This document shows positions 1-32,984 of a stretch of DNA of 64,000 nt, piece by piece. Each line of letters opens with the position of its first letter. Positions within the stretch are counted from its first letter, which is position 1. The DNA comes from Tiliqua scincoides. Taxonomy: Eukaryota > Chordata > Lepidosauria > Squamata > Scincidae. The position numbers and the translations under genes are program-made. The notes under the pieces were generated by a model. The model did not search any database, was not told where the DNA came from, and saw nothing but the letters and a program-made list of their open reading frames with translations. The stretch spans positions 102,122,659 through 102,186,658 of the forward strand of contig NC_089822.1 of the NCBI RefSeq assembly GCF_035046505.1, written 5' to 3'.

Positions 1-373
1 TCTGGCTATATTATCTCAAATTCTGAATGAACCAAGTATGTGATTCCCAATTCAAGAATCTTTAGATGCTAAACCCAGTCCTGACAATCTGTGTTGTGGT
101 CAGCAGGTTCAAGCAGCTTCATAGATTACCACAATGGTTTGGTGCTTTCTCCCCCTGATTTCTCTCTCTCTGACTGGGCGGTGATCACATGTGAAGGACC
201 CACACAGTTGGTTTCATCTATGAAGCTCCAGGCTTCTAAGCGTTGCCTTGTGGGCATAAGACAAATTCACAAGAAACATTGTCCTGCACAACTGATTATG
301 CATATATATATATATATGGGCCGTAAGATTATTCACTGACCTGTCTCTATCCTCATTGCCTTTGCGTTCTTAA

Positions 374-2899
<2,526 letters not shown>

Positions 2900-3085
2900 A
2901 GATAGAAACCTTGCACCCTGACCTGGGGGAAATGTGTCCCTCAATTTTCTTACATCTCAGCTCTGTGAATCTTGCAGTCAGAGGCTTTCTGTTCCATCTG
3001 CCTCTGAGGAAGGGGAGAGGCTGGAAGAAACTTGGAATGTTGCAATAACATCTTCCCTCTCATTAAAAAGTCATCACTGTCAAGT
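2900..3085 (+). other. GAPDH: GAPDH 3'UTR and polyA signal
   Basis: A short 3'UTR follows the TAA. ATTAAA at 3062-3067 followed by a T-rich stretch (3078-3096) is the likely polyadenylation signal. A UTR of roughly 180 bases is usual for this gene. The cleavage position is inferred. Confidence 0.75.
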
Positions 3086-3089
3086 TTTC

Positions 3090-4853
3090 TTTCTTTATGG
3101 GGACAAAATCCTGTCTAACTAGAAAGAGCAGAAAGACTACTGTACCTACAAAGTATACACAATCTTGGGTAATGGTAGATGTTTGACTCTTTAGCAGTTT
3201 ATTAACCCTACCAACCTCTAGCTTTGCAACTTTATTAAAATGAAGAAAGCTTGAGTAACTAGCACACTGAGCACCCAGACTGCCCATGTCAACTGGTTTG
3301 CACTTGGTTGTACAAGTACAGATGAACACCCATAGGGGTTTTCTCTCTAGGCTAATGCCAATGAGGTGGCTGGTAGGTAGAGAACCATCAAAGAGCAGCT
3401 CTTGGTGAAGTACATTCTCTAACAGCCAGTAGAAATGCTTCTTGCTATTTTCAAAGAGCAGATATTTCATCACTGGCTTTTGTCTAAAAAAAAAAAGTAT
3501 TCACTTTCCTATGGTGGTACCTATAGAGTTAACTAGCCTTTTTTGTATTTAGCTTTTTAAATTAGGAACATTTAGAACTATAGCAAACAAGCCATTTCTG
3601 CCCACTGTTGCATAGGTACAATAGGGACCAAATGTATACACCTGTGGGCCATGCAGAAACAGTTAAACTACAATCTAAAAAGCTGTAAAATGAAATAGGT
3701 TCATAATACATGTAGTCTACGTACTGTCTTGCAGAATGGTAAAAATGACTGTTGAAGCAGCAGTTGCTGACAATGTTGGGGGTAGTTTAGAATGCATTGG
3801 ACCTTTGTTTCTGAATTGACTACACAGCTGTAGAAAGGGAAAATTTCTCCTCCCCTCTGTGAAGTGCCTGACTTGAGTCTAAGAGAATTTGACCTTTTTA
3901 ACAGGGTCAAATTTGAGAATAGGTAGAGAATTGACAAGCTTAAGATTTGTTTAATACAATAAGGACAAGTTTGTACAGCAAGCACAAAAGACTAGTTTGG
4001 CTTGTTATAAACTTGCAAAGTGTGAGACATGCTCGTAAACTGCTTGAATACTCTGTCCTAACGCGGGGATGCACACAGGACAGATTTGAGATGCCATAAC
4101 TTCCCAAGAAATGTGTCTGTGCAATCGGATTAGTCTTATGGGGGTGGGATAGTACCCATCTGGATGTTTGACCTCTAGCATCAAAGCATGCTTGAGGAAT
4201 AAGTTGATTAAACCTTGTATATAAATAGCTACAACTCCTTCCTCCATAGACCATGACAGGAATATGGAAAAATACGTATTAGCTGCACACATAGCCACTA
4301 AGTTCCTCTAGAGTAGAAGAGGGTATTGGAACATGATTTTCAGCTCATGTTCTGAAAACTGCCATTTAGAAAAAACTTCACAGGTGCTTGGAATTCACTC
4401 ACAGCAAAGATTTTGTGCACCTTGTTAAAAAAAACAACCCTGTAAATCTGTTTTAACTATGACCATAAATTAAAGGCAGAAACAAAGGGATGGTTCACTC
4501 AATATAATGCTGATAACACCATATATATAGCAGGCTAAATTAATTCAGAATAACCAGGAATAAAGTGCAATTTTGGCCATAGTTGCTAATGGTGCTCACA
4601 GAAGAGCTAAACATGGGAAATTCAGTCAGGCATTTCCTGGTAATGAGAGAGCTTTTGAGATGAATCACATTCAAAGTCTCACCTCTGCCAAAACCAATGT
4701 TTCCAGACAAAGTGTGCTCTTTTCAGAAAGCATTTCAAGAGTTAAAAACTGGCTCAACTTTATATCAAGTACCAGGTTGCAAAGCAAAATAGCAAACCTG
4801 TTGGAAGTGCAGAAGCTAAACAGTGGTACTTGAGGCAGAAAATCCACTTAATG
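3090..4853. other. interval downstream of GAPDH, possible distal IFFO1 3'UTR
   Basis: No coding exon is recognisable. On the minus strand two canonical AATAAA hexamers lie at 3236-3231 and 3203-3198, close to the end of GAPDH. They would suit a very long IFFO1 3'UTR. A minus-strand frame of 136 codons at 3063-3473 has no familiar domain and is probably chance. Confidence 0.4.
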
Positions 4854-5206
4854 CAGTGGTTCTCAAACTTTTAGCACTGGGAACCACTTTTTAGAATGAG
4901 AGTTTATCAGGACCCACTGGAAGTGATGTCATGACCAAAAGTGACATAATCAAGCAGCAAAATTATTAATAATCCTAGGTTGCAATCCTTTCCACATGTA
5001 CCCAGGAGTAAGTCCCATTTACTTTTGTTAAAAGCATATACAGAGTAGCCTGTTGAAAGTACACATGTGTAACATTTCCCCAAATGTAGTCACATACCAT
5101 GGTAGCACCAAGTATAATATAGTAAAAATTAAAATGGATGGGGACCCACCTTAAATTGGTTCACGACCCACCTAGTGGGTCCCAACTCACAGTTTGAGAA
5201 ACACCG
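4854..5206. mobile_element. hAT-type MITE with nested MITE
   Basis: The ends are CAGTGGTTCTCAAACTTTT and, on the other strand, CGGTGTTTCTCAAACTGTG. Flanks acttaatg (4846-4853) and acctaatg (5207-5214) form an 8-bp target duplication, the hAT hallmark. The block about 4974-5060 resembles the short repeat at 13452 and 53421 and seems to be a second element inserted inside. No transposase is encoded. Confidence 0.8.
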
Positions 5207-5214
5207 ACCTAATG

Positions 5215-7455
5215 CATCCTCTCCTTTGTATTAGTTTTAACACAGTGGTACGTTTTCCTGCACAAACCTATCTGAAACAAACAGGACCTGCTCAAGAACA
5301 TTACCAAGCTTGATCCCAGATCAGTCATTTCAATTAAGCTTAGCAGGAAGTACTTCCCACTGGTGCAGACCTCCAGTGGAGCCCACTCATTTGGCTGCCC
5401 CCTAACACCCAGAGCCTGTGCTACCTGCCCTGCAGTATGGTTATGATTGCTGAGGATTGCAGTCAAGATTGTGGAAACAGAGTTACACTGTAGTGCAGCC
5501 TCTTGTAGACTTCTCCCACCCTATCCATTATGCATTTTTTTTTTAAACCTCCTGATGAGCTTACAGTAAATGTCATGTTTATCAACTTGTGCCTGTAGAG
5601 GACACTGTAGTCATAGCAGGAGACACAAATAATGCTAAGATCACAAAAGGTGCCATAGTTGCCTCTCTTTTAAACTCTGCTGCCAGAGCAAGTCCATTAG
5701 GTGGCTCCAGAGGATCATCAATGCTTTTAAACTGAGAGCTTTTGAGATGAACAGGAATTTCAGGATTAGCTGTGACATTACTGGGCAACAAATGTTGCAA
5801 GTCTTTGCATCTCCCCCCCCCCCCCAACAGCTCATGATTGTAGTGCTCTTGTTACAATACTGAAGCTATACATTTCTAGGGCTAGCCCAAGTTACTTTGG
5901 TGTCAGGAGGCAGCAGCTCCAGGGATCAACCGCTGACAGCACTTGCTCTCTTACCCAATCTCATCAGGACCAGATACTGGGTCAGACAATACACACACAC
6001 ACACACCCCAACCAGCCCACCTGATTAAAGGACATGGGCTTTTATGCCCGTGTCCCAAGCCCTAGCATTTGGAGAGAGCTTTGAGGCACTGTAATTCATC
6101 CGAACTGTTCCTCTATGACTGATTTATCAGTGTACAGAAGGGAAGCCTGGATGAAACACCCCTCTCCTCAAGCAATTAAAGGAAATGGCGCAAGTTCCTT
6201 TGAACATGAGAGGAGGAGCCAGGATGTGAGCATTGCATAAGCGTGCATTTCTTTTACAGCAAGGGGCCAATGATCTGTTAGTATCTGAACTAGGAGGCCC
6301 TAAATCCAATGTGCCAGACTTCTGTTAGCCCAGGTGTGCTTCCCCCACCCCCGTAGCTACAATAAGAAGGAAACTTCACATGCCCCCACATTTCACTTTT
6401 AAAATGTGTAAGCAGATTTTCTCAGAGCATGACTGAGGTCTGACTGGAAGTAACCAATCAACCTTGAAGAAAGGGTTACAACTGGCCACAAGATGGAGGT
6501 GTCAGTGAGTATATAGGAATTGTGCTGTTTGGTATGCAGATGACACAACCAACATCCCAAAGTTACAGAGACAGAACATCTTCCCAGTGATAAAATACTG
6601 CAATTTGAATGCTGGGAAATGTAGTCCATCTGCTACCAAGGTGAGGAAGAAATGTGCTTTTGATTTCTGTGCAGCACTTAGTCGCTTGAGTCACTGAAAT
6701 TATGCAGTTATTAAAAGCAGATTCCTGACTAAACTGGAACACAATGCATGAACTCCAGGGAAGGGCAGAATCCCCATGAGCATCCTCAGGAGAATTCTCA
6801 TGCTAGCAGCCAGGCTGACACAACAACCACAAACAAGAGGCATAATCTAAGCTGACCAAAGCAAAAGAGAGGAATTGGAGATGGAAAAAAGTAGCCAAAG
6901 TGCTTCAACTGCTAAATATAGGTTTGCTTATGCAACTCGAGAACCTTTGGGCTAATATCCTTAAGGACTTGACTCAAAAGCTGAGGTGTATACCCTCTGC
7001 AGTTACAAAAATGGCCTACTCAAGGACACCTACAATTGGAGAAAGATGAGTTCCACCACATAATGATGGAACTTCGTCTAAAAAGGAAACATGCCCCCAA
7101 ACACTAGGTGCTACTATTACTTTGACTTTTGTTGATTCAATACCTCACACGTCTAAAGACCAAATGTCACTTTTTAAAAAATCTTTGCATAGGAGCAGGA
7201 CCATAGCACAGAGCAGCATTTAACCCTTGACACCCATGATGTTTTCTTGAACTCCTTCCCCTGCAAAGCTAGTACTGGTCCCCAAAGTTGCCATTAATAG
7301 CAATGCCACCTTCAGAAGCCCACAACAGCTGGCATGGGCAAAGGAGAGAAAAATGTCATGGAGGTAAAAGGTTAAATGCCCACATATACTGTGGTCCTGG
7401 ATCAAGATCCGGTCTATGCACGATCATCTCAAAAGGAAAAAAAGACAATCTAGAC
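5215..7455. other. intergenic or 3'UTR sequence, nothing recognised
   Basis: No exon or clear transposon was recognised. It holds a 13-base C run at 5813-5825 and a short (CA)n at 5991-6006. Confidence 0.4.
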
Positions 7456-7666
7456 CAGTGATTTTCAACCACTCACAGCACACTGGCAAGGTATTAAAAT
7501 TGTCAAGGAACACCAGTCTTTTGACAATTGACAAGGCTGCTGGTGGGGGGCTCACATCCCCCCAATAGCCCTACCAATAAATGATCCTCCCCCAAACTCC
7601 CGTGGTACACCTGCAGACCATTTGTGGCACACCAGTGTGCCACAGCACAGTGGTCAAAAATGGCTG
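7456..7666. mobile_element. hAT-type MITE, family A, copy 1
   Basis: Terminal inverted repeats are CAGTGATTTTCAACCACT and its partner ending GTGGTCAAAAATGGCTG. A perfect 8-bp target duplication, atctagac, sits at 7448-7455 and 7667-7674. The inside carries GTGGCACACCAGTGTGCCAC, itself nearly palindromic. Related copies are at 21902-22127 and 29060-29269. Confidence 0.85.
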
Positions 7667-7674
7667 ATCTAGAC

Positions 7675-9022
7675 AGACATGTTGGATGTCATGCCTAGTT
7701 AGGTCCTAATATTAATCTGCAGCTTTGCCAATGTAAAGATCGCCACAGTTCTCTACCTCCACTCTGTCTGAGTTCCAGTTAGAACGAGAAGTCCAAATAA
7801 CTGCTGCTTCTTACATTTCAATGGGAGAGCTGTCACTGCGTTCTTCGCCTCCAACACTGCCTTGTGGCAAACCTTTTTGCATCAGGTATTGTCTAACAAA
7901 ATTAATACACCTCATACAGTGCAAACATGGGCTTTTCATCACATGCAGAGACATTTATTCCTCTCTACACTCATCACCTCCTCTTATTAACATCCAACCT
8001 GAAGTAGCACTCTGGTGAGTTCTAAAGCCTGCTCATGGTTTTCACATGTTTGTAGGCCTTTTATTAAGGCATTCTGCTACTTTTGGCATTTTGATTGTTT
8101 CCAGTGCAGTTGCTCTAGAAGGGGGCAATTAGAAGAAGTAGTGATGAGTTTTCAGGATAATGCATAGCGCAAGTGTGCAAGAAGCAGGAAGTTGTTGTAG
8201 GATGACAATCTGTGCAGATCAACAGAACCGGGGGAGGGAAGCAGAGGGAGTCCTGGACACAAATGGTGGTGAAAACAAATACTGTCATCACAGAAATACT
8301 TATGAACTCCTGCGTGACCTTCATTAACAAACAGTCACAATCAACAAGCTGGGTGCTTAGCAACAGGCAATCTTACCATCCCTGCTTTTCTCAGCATGCA
8401 TCCATTCTCTATCACCCACTTCAGAGTTAAGGATGCCAGCTGAGGCCAGATCCGTTTCACAACTGAAATTTGAGAGCAATCCTGCACAAATACCATACAA
8501 GAAGAGTTACACACAGAACTGAATAAAATGATAGAGTGGACTATAACACTGCAGACTGTGGCTCGGTGGGTGAACTTGCCATTTTGGAGAAAGCAATCTT
8601 AAATTTGAGGACCACCACACCATTTAATCCACTCCTCTGACAATTGTCTTGCAATTGTCCGGGAAGTACAAACTTCTTTGGGGTGCAACAGTCTTCCTAC
8701 ATATCATCATTTACCCGTATCTTTGTTTTGTAATGTTAGAAAAGCCTACGTATTATATGCCATTCCATTTAGTAGTAGCTGCTGCTGACTATAATGTATT
8801 CATTAATAAACCTCATAACGTCACTTTTCCACTAAATTAGACAAGAGAGGGCAGCATGAACACGAGGGATATATACATCATGTTCCACTGACAACAGAAC
8901 AGCATTAAGTGTTTTACACAGGACACTCTTTGGCTACAATATTTGCACCAAAAGCTTCTCTGTCAGCAGCACCCACCACACTTCAAAGAAAGTCTCACAG
9001 CTGTAGAAAAGGAAATCATCAA
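7675..9022. other. unassigned sequence downstream of the proximal IFFO1 polyA signal
   Basis: No gene or clear repeat was recognised. A minus-strand AATAAA (TTTATT on +) occurs near 8060, so part of this may be an alternative IFFO1 3'UTR. Confidence 0.35.
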
Positions 9023-9687
9023 TTTAATGGTTCTTCATTTCCAGACATAGCACATCACATATAACTTTTGTGCCATAGACACACAACTAAGCAAAATGCG
9101 AGGACGGAGCTGGGGTGAACAAGGCAGTAGTTTGTTCTTCATCTCCATAAGGAGAGCCTCTCACTTTTGCATACAAGGATTTTCAGGGCTACAGAACTGT
9201 TCCATGACCAGGGAGAGCAATAAGGAGTCCAGCCTTCAGCCCGCTTGGCACCAAGTGGTTCAGTTTTGCAGGGAGAGAGAAAGAAACAGATCCAGTTCTG
9301 CTTTGGTGTAGCACAAGGAAGGCAGTCACGTGTACTAAGAGTAGGCAAGGAAGAGGGGCTTTGGTGAGGCAAACCCCAGGAGGAGGAGGAGTAGCTACAA
9401 TAAGGTGGGAATGTCTGCACTAAAGCCCACAAAATACTTGGGATGAGGGAAGAGAAGGGGAATGGGGAGGGGAATGGGGTGATCAGAGGGGAAAAGAACT
9501 GAGAGACCAAATCCTTATCATCATCCTATCTAGTTCCACCTCCAAATGTGGAGGGATTAAATGGCAGAATGCTAGTAGTGGCTCCTTGACCCCTTCCATC
9601 CCTCACAGCTAGGACATGGCTCGCCCTCCCAAGGCTCACACTCCTGGACCAGGAGAGGGAGATGCAGAGAGGGCAGGGCCTCTCTCA
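9023..9687 (-). other. IFFO1: IFFO1 proximal 3'UTR with ATTAAA signal
   Basis: The minus-strand sequence follows the IFFO1 stop codon. ATTAAA on the minus strand (TTTAAT at 9023-9028) is a plausible proximal polyA signal, giving a 3'UTR of about 0.7 kb. More distal signals also exist. Confidence 0.45.
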
Positions 9688-29040
<19,353 letters not shown>

Positions 29041-29059
29041 CCTCTGTATGCCTCTAAGC

Positions 29060-29269
29060 CAGCCATTTTCAGCCCCTGTGCTGTGGCACACTGGTGTGCC
29101 ACAAATACTCTGCAGGTGTGCCATAGGAGTGTCATGTTTGAGTAGAGCCATTGGATGTGAGCCCCCTACCAGCAGCATGCTATGCCTTGTCAATGGTCCA
29201 AAAACTGATGCCTTGGCACTTTAGTGCCTTCCCAGTGTGCCGTGAGATGAAAAAGGTTGAAAATCATTG
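29060..29269. mobile_element. hAT-type MITE, family A, copy 3
   Basis: Inverse orientation to the copies at 7456 and 21902: it begins CAGCCATTTTCAGCC, contains GTGGCACACTGGTGTGCCAC, and ends GGTTGAAAATCATTG. Flanks ctctaagc and ctctagca are a decayed duplication. It abuts the IFFO1 CpG island. Confidence 0.75.
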
Positions 29270-29774
29270 CTCTAGCAGTGGCAGCGGCCTCACCCAGCCC
29301 TTGCTGAGGCAAGTGGCCCAGGCGTTGGGGCACACGTGTGAAGTCAAGCCTGGGAGCCCAGGGGTCTCACAAACAACAGCCACATCACTCTTGGCTGTTG
29401 ACCAACAACTCCTCAGTAGGGCTCAAACATTCTGCAAAGGGAGCTCTGTTTAGTTGTGTTGCAACAGCAGCAATCCCCCAAACCCCTAATACCGTCATGC
29501 TGCAACTCTCTCTGCCCGCTTACTTGGAAGCCAGTCCCATTGAACCTGAATAAACGGGGATCTGACTGGCTGCATTTAGGCTGCCCTGATTCTCAAAGGG
29601 ACTCAAAGGACATAGGGATGCAGCCTGAACGAGACTGTCCTTAGATTGCATATTGCTCATATGGGGAGTAGGCTCAGCCTTAGTTCAACCCCAAGCAGCA
29701 GCTTAGGGCTAATAAGGGGCAGCCCCTCCCCCAGATAATACATTCTGCAGCTGAACTCCTTCCACTTGCTTAGA

Positions 29775-30185
29775 CAAGTGGTGCCCAAACCCCAGCCCAG
29801 GGGCCATTTATGGGGACCCCCAATCCAGCTTGTGGGGAGCCCCCAGTTTCCAATGAACCTCTGGCCCTCTGGAGACTTGCTGGAGCCCACACTGACCCAC
29901 TGCAACTGTTTTCAGCACAAGGGCCAACTGTTCAATCTCTTGTGCAAACTGCGGGCTGAGTTCTCTCTTTGCTGCTTACTGTTTCATGTCTGTGAAGGAA
30001 AGGCCAGCCTTGCTTTGTACAAGGCTTTGAGCTATCGCAAGATCTTCATTCATTCATATAAGTTCCATCTCTAATATATCTTTTATGTAAATTTATTCAA
30101 ATTTTAAATATAAATTCTTTTTATCCCGGCCCCCGACACAGTGTCTGATGTGGCCCTCCTGCCAAAAAGTTTGGCAAAACCCCTG
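29775..30185. mobile_element. hAT-type element, family B, copy 1
   Basis: About 75-80% like 46753-47206 by eye: GTTTCATGTCTGTGA, CAGCCTTGCTTTGT, TTCATTCATTCATATAAGTT, CCGGCCCCCGACA. Flanks gcttagac and tcttagac make the 8-bp target duplication. No coding sequence. Confidence 0.75.
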
Positions 30186-30199
30186 TCTTAGACTAACAT

Positions 30200-31305
30200 G
30201 CCTACAGCACAGTATCCCTTCACCTCCCTCCCCATTTTACCAACAGCAGCTCCTTCTGACCCCCAGCTTCCATACAACTGGAAAAAGGGGGCTGCAACTG
30301 GCAAAACCCTCAAACCCCCCCCCCCCCACAAGACTGTAGACAGGGAATGGGCAGCCAAAACTACAGTATGTTTTTCTTGGTTATCCTGTTCCAGCCTCAA
30401 AACTGTTGTCAGCAGGACCCATGAGGGGGGGGAAGGTGCAGGGGTACATCTTACCTGGGCCCAGGGTCAAAAAGGGGCCTGGGAGCCGAAGGAGGGGAGC
30501 TGGAAATTTCTTAGGATCTGAGAAGATGTTTGCATATATTGTGTGAAGACTAGCATTCACATTGCACCTAAGCCTATAAAGTTTCTTTTGGGCCCCTTCC
30601 CTGCTCTAGGGGATCATAATTTCATACGATCATTGGATCAAAATTTCTATAAATTACAGTAGAAATTACAAGAAATTTTCACCCCAAAAAGGGGCCCACA
30701 AGAAACTTTGCACATCCTGATAAAAGATGTCTCAGAGGCCCTAACTGTCAGGGTGGAATGAAGTCCATTATGTCAAAGGGGCTGGAATAAAAAGAGAAAT
30801 TAGCACTAATGGGCTTTTTGGTTCTTCTCCAGCTCCCCAGCCCAAGCCCCACCACTGGGATTTTAGAAAGGCGTTGTTACTTCCAGAGAGATGCCAACTT
30901 GCAGCACAGGACCTGCTCCTCCCCCAGCCCTGTTTTCAGTGAGTTAAATAAACAGAAGGGGGCAGCACTAGCCCAGTGTGCCCTTTCAAAATACAACATA
31001 ACTTTGTCAGTCTTTTCAGTACACAGCCTGCAGCCAGCATTCATGCACAGTGATACACAAAAACCACATTTTCCATGAAACCTTCCACTTTAGTCTTCAA
31101 TCTCCTATTGAAACTAAATATGGTATATTTAGTGAAACTGAAAGCAACTGAATGGGAGAAATTGGGACATTCAGCCTTCCTTATCAGTCTTGCCTCAATC
31201 TTCCTTCATTCCTGCTGCATTTCCCCCCCCCCCATCAAATTTCAGTTGGCAAACACCTCTAGGCAAAAACATGTCTTATTACTCTGTGAAGTGCCATGCA
31301 TGGTA
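30200..31305. other. intergenic sequence, nothing recognised
   Basis: C runs at 30315-30327 and 31223-31233 are the only marked features. No gene or defined repeat was supported. Confidence 0.4.
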
Positions 31306-32157
31306 GTAGTGCCAATATCTTGGCAACCTTCAGTCTCGAAAGACTATGGTATCGCGCTCTGAAAGGTGGTTCTGGCACAGCGTCTAGTGTGGCTGAAAAG
31401 GCCAATCCGGGAGTGACAATCCCTTCCACACCGGGAGCAAGTGCAGTCTGTCCCTGGTCTGTCTCCCTGGCTATGGGCCTTCCTTCTTTGCCTCTTAGCC
31501 TCAGACTGTTGGCAAAGTGTCTCTTCAAACTGGGAAAGGCCATGCTGCACAGCCTGCCTCCAAGCGGGCCGCTCAGAGGCCAGGGTTTCCCACTTGTTGA
31601 GGTCCATCCCTAAGGCCTTCAGATCCCTCTTGCAGATGTCCTTGTATCGCAGCTGTGGTCTACCTGTAGGGCGCTTTCCTTGCACGAGTTCTCCATAGAG
31701 GAGATCCTTTGGGATCCGGCCATCATCCATTCTCACAACATGACCAAGCCAACGCAGGCGTCTCTGTTTCAGCAGTGAATACATGCTAGGGATTCCAGCA
31801 CGTTCCAGGACTGTGTTGTTTGGAACTTTGTCCTGCCAGGTGATGCCGAGGATGCGTCGGAGGCAGCGCATGTGGAAAGCGCTCATGGCCCTGGACTCCC
31901 TTGCCTTTGGCAAGGCACCTGGAAAAGACAGCATCCCTGCTGAAGTCCTAAAATGCTGCAAAGAGATCATCGTCACTGAGCTGCATGAAATCCTCTGTCT
32001 CTGCTGGAGAGAAGGTGGAGTACCTCAAGACATGAGGGATGCAAACATCATCACGCTGTACAAGAACAAAGGTGACAGGGGTGACTGCAACAACTACCGC
32101 GGCATCTCTCTCCTTAGCGTTGTAGGAAAGCTGTTTGCCCGAGTTGTAGTGCCAATA
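31306..32157 (-). mobile_element. twin-primed (5'-inverted) LINE insertion with 12-bp target duplication
   Basis: A 12-bp duplication, GTAGTGCCAATA, lies at 31306-31317 and 32146-32157. Between them 31318 to about 31890 reads on the minus strand as the C-terminus of a LINE reverse transcriptase (SAFHMRCLRRILGITWQDKV, LRWLGHVVRMDDGRIPK, GKRPTGRPQLRYKD and a C-terminal CxxC-H-C finger). The part about 31893-32145 reads on the plus strand as an earlier part of the same kind of protein (GKAPGKDSIPAEVLK, KNKGDRGDCNNYRGISLLS). An inverted 5' piece, missing middle and flanking duplication are the signature of twin priming during target-primed reverse transcription. Clade not certain; RTE- or Rex-like is a guess. 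Confidence 0.85.
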
Positions 32158-32984
32158 GGGACCAACAAATCCTGCTCTCTGGTGAAATCTGAGTGCTAAA
32201 AGCAAAACAAACAAAAAATCAGCTCACATCCTCTCATTGTCCCAATAATGTGCACACAGGGACTCTGGTGAAGGTGGACTGTGCACTATGGCTGGCTGCA
32301 ACAAGCAAGAATCCTACATCTTCATCTAGGCTAGGGAAATGAGTAGCAAAGCAGACAGTAGCCCTGTTCAGCACTAAGCCAGGCAATAGGGTTAGCCAAA
32401 TACTCCACAGCAACGTCTTCTGGGGCTACAGCCCCTGCACTTTCTCCATTTGTTGGCAGACCCCAGCACTGAATCTGGGCAGAGCTCCCTCATTCTAGAG
32501 TCCTGGGTTCCAGAACACCGGGATAAGTTCAGTGTTTACCTCTAAAGATAACCCCTTGACAGAGAAGCATAGCATGGAGCATGTAAGCACAGCTTACCAA
32601 CATGCTTGCATTCCTCCAACATCTGAACAGGGCTAATAATGCAGCCGCTCCCTAATCCTCACCCTTTCTCTTCTGATGGGTTTTGGGCAAGCGACAAAAC
32701 TGGATCAGAGGGTTGCAGGTACTCAGAGGAGGATGACAATCAGTCCCCAAGCCATATTTTTTTTACAAGACAGCAGAGAAAGCACCGTGGTTTGCCAATA
32801 CTCATCCAGTGACAAGCTGGAGTAAAGGCATTGTATTTATAGAAGAGGGGCCTCAGTTCAGAGAGAATGAAAAACACTGTTCTAGATCCACAGACTTTCC
32901 ACAGTATTACCCACATCCCTTCACCCCAGGAAAGAAAACCCCTAGGTGCTGCCAGCTCCTACACATCTACACTATGAGAGGGGT

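Noticed and set aside
3063-3473. 136-codon minus-strand frame beside the GAPDH 3' end
   Set aside because: No recognisable domain, overlaps the GAPDH polyA region; AATAAA signals inside make UTR or intergenic DNA likelier.
31783-32199. 138-codon plus-strand frame taken as a gene
   Set aside because: Its later half is the inverted 5' part of the twin-primed LINE; the first part is antisense to the LINE's 3' part.
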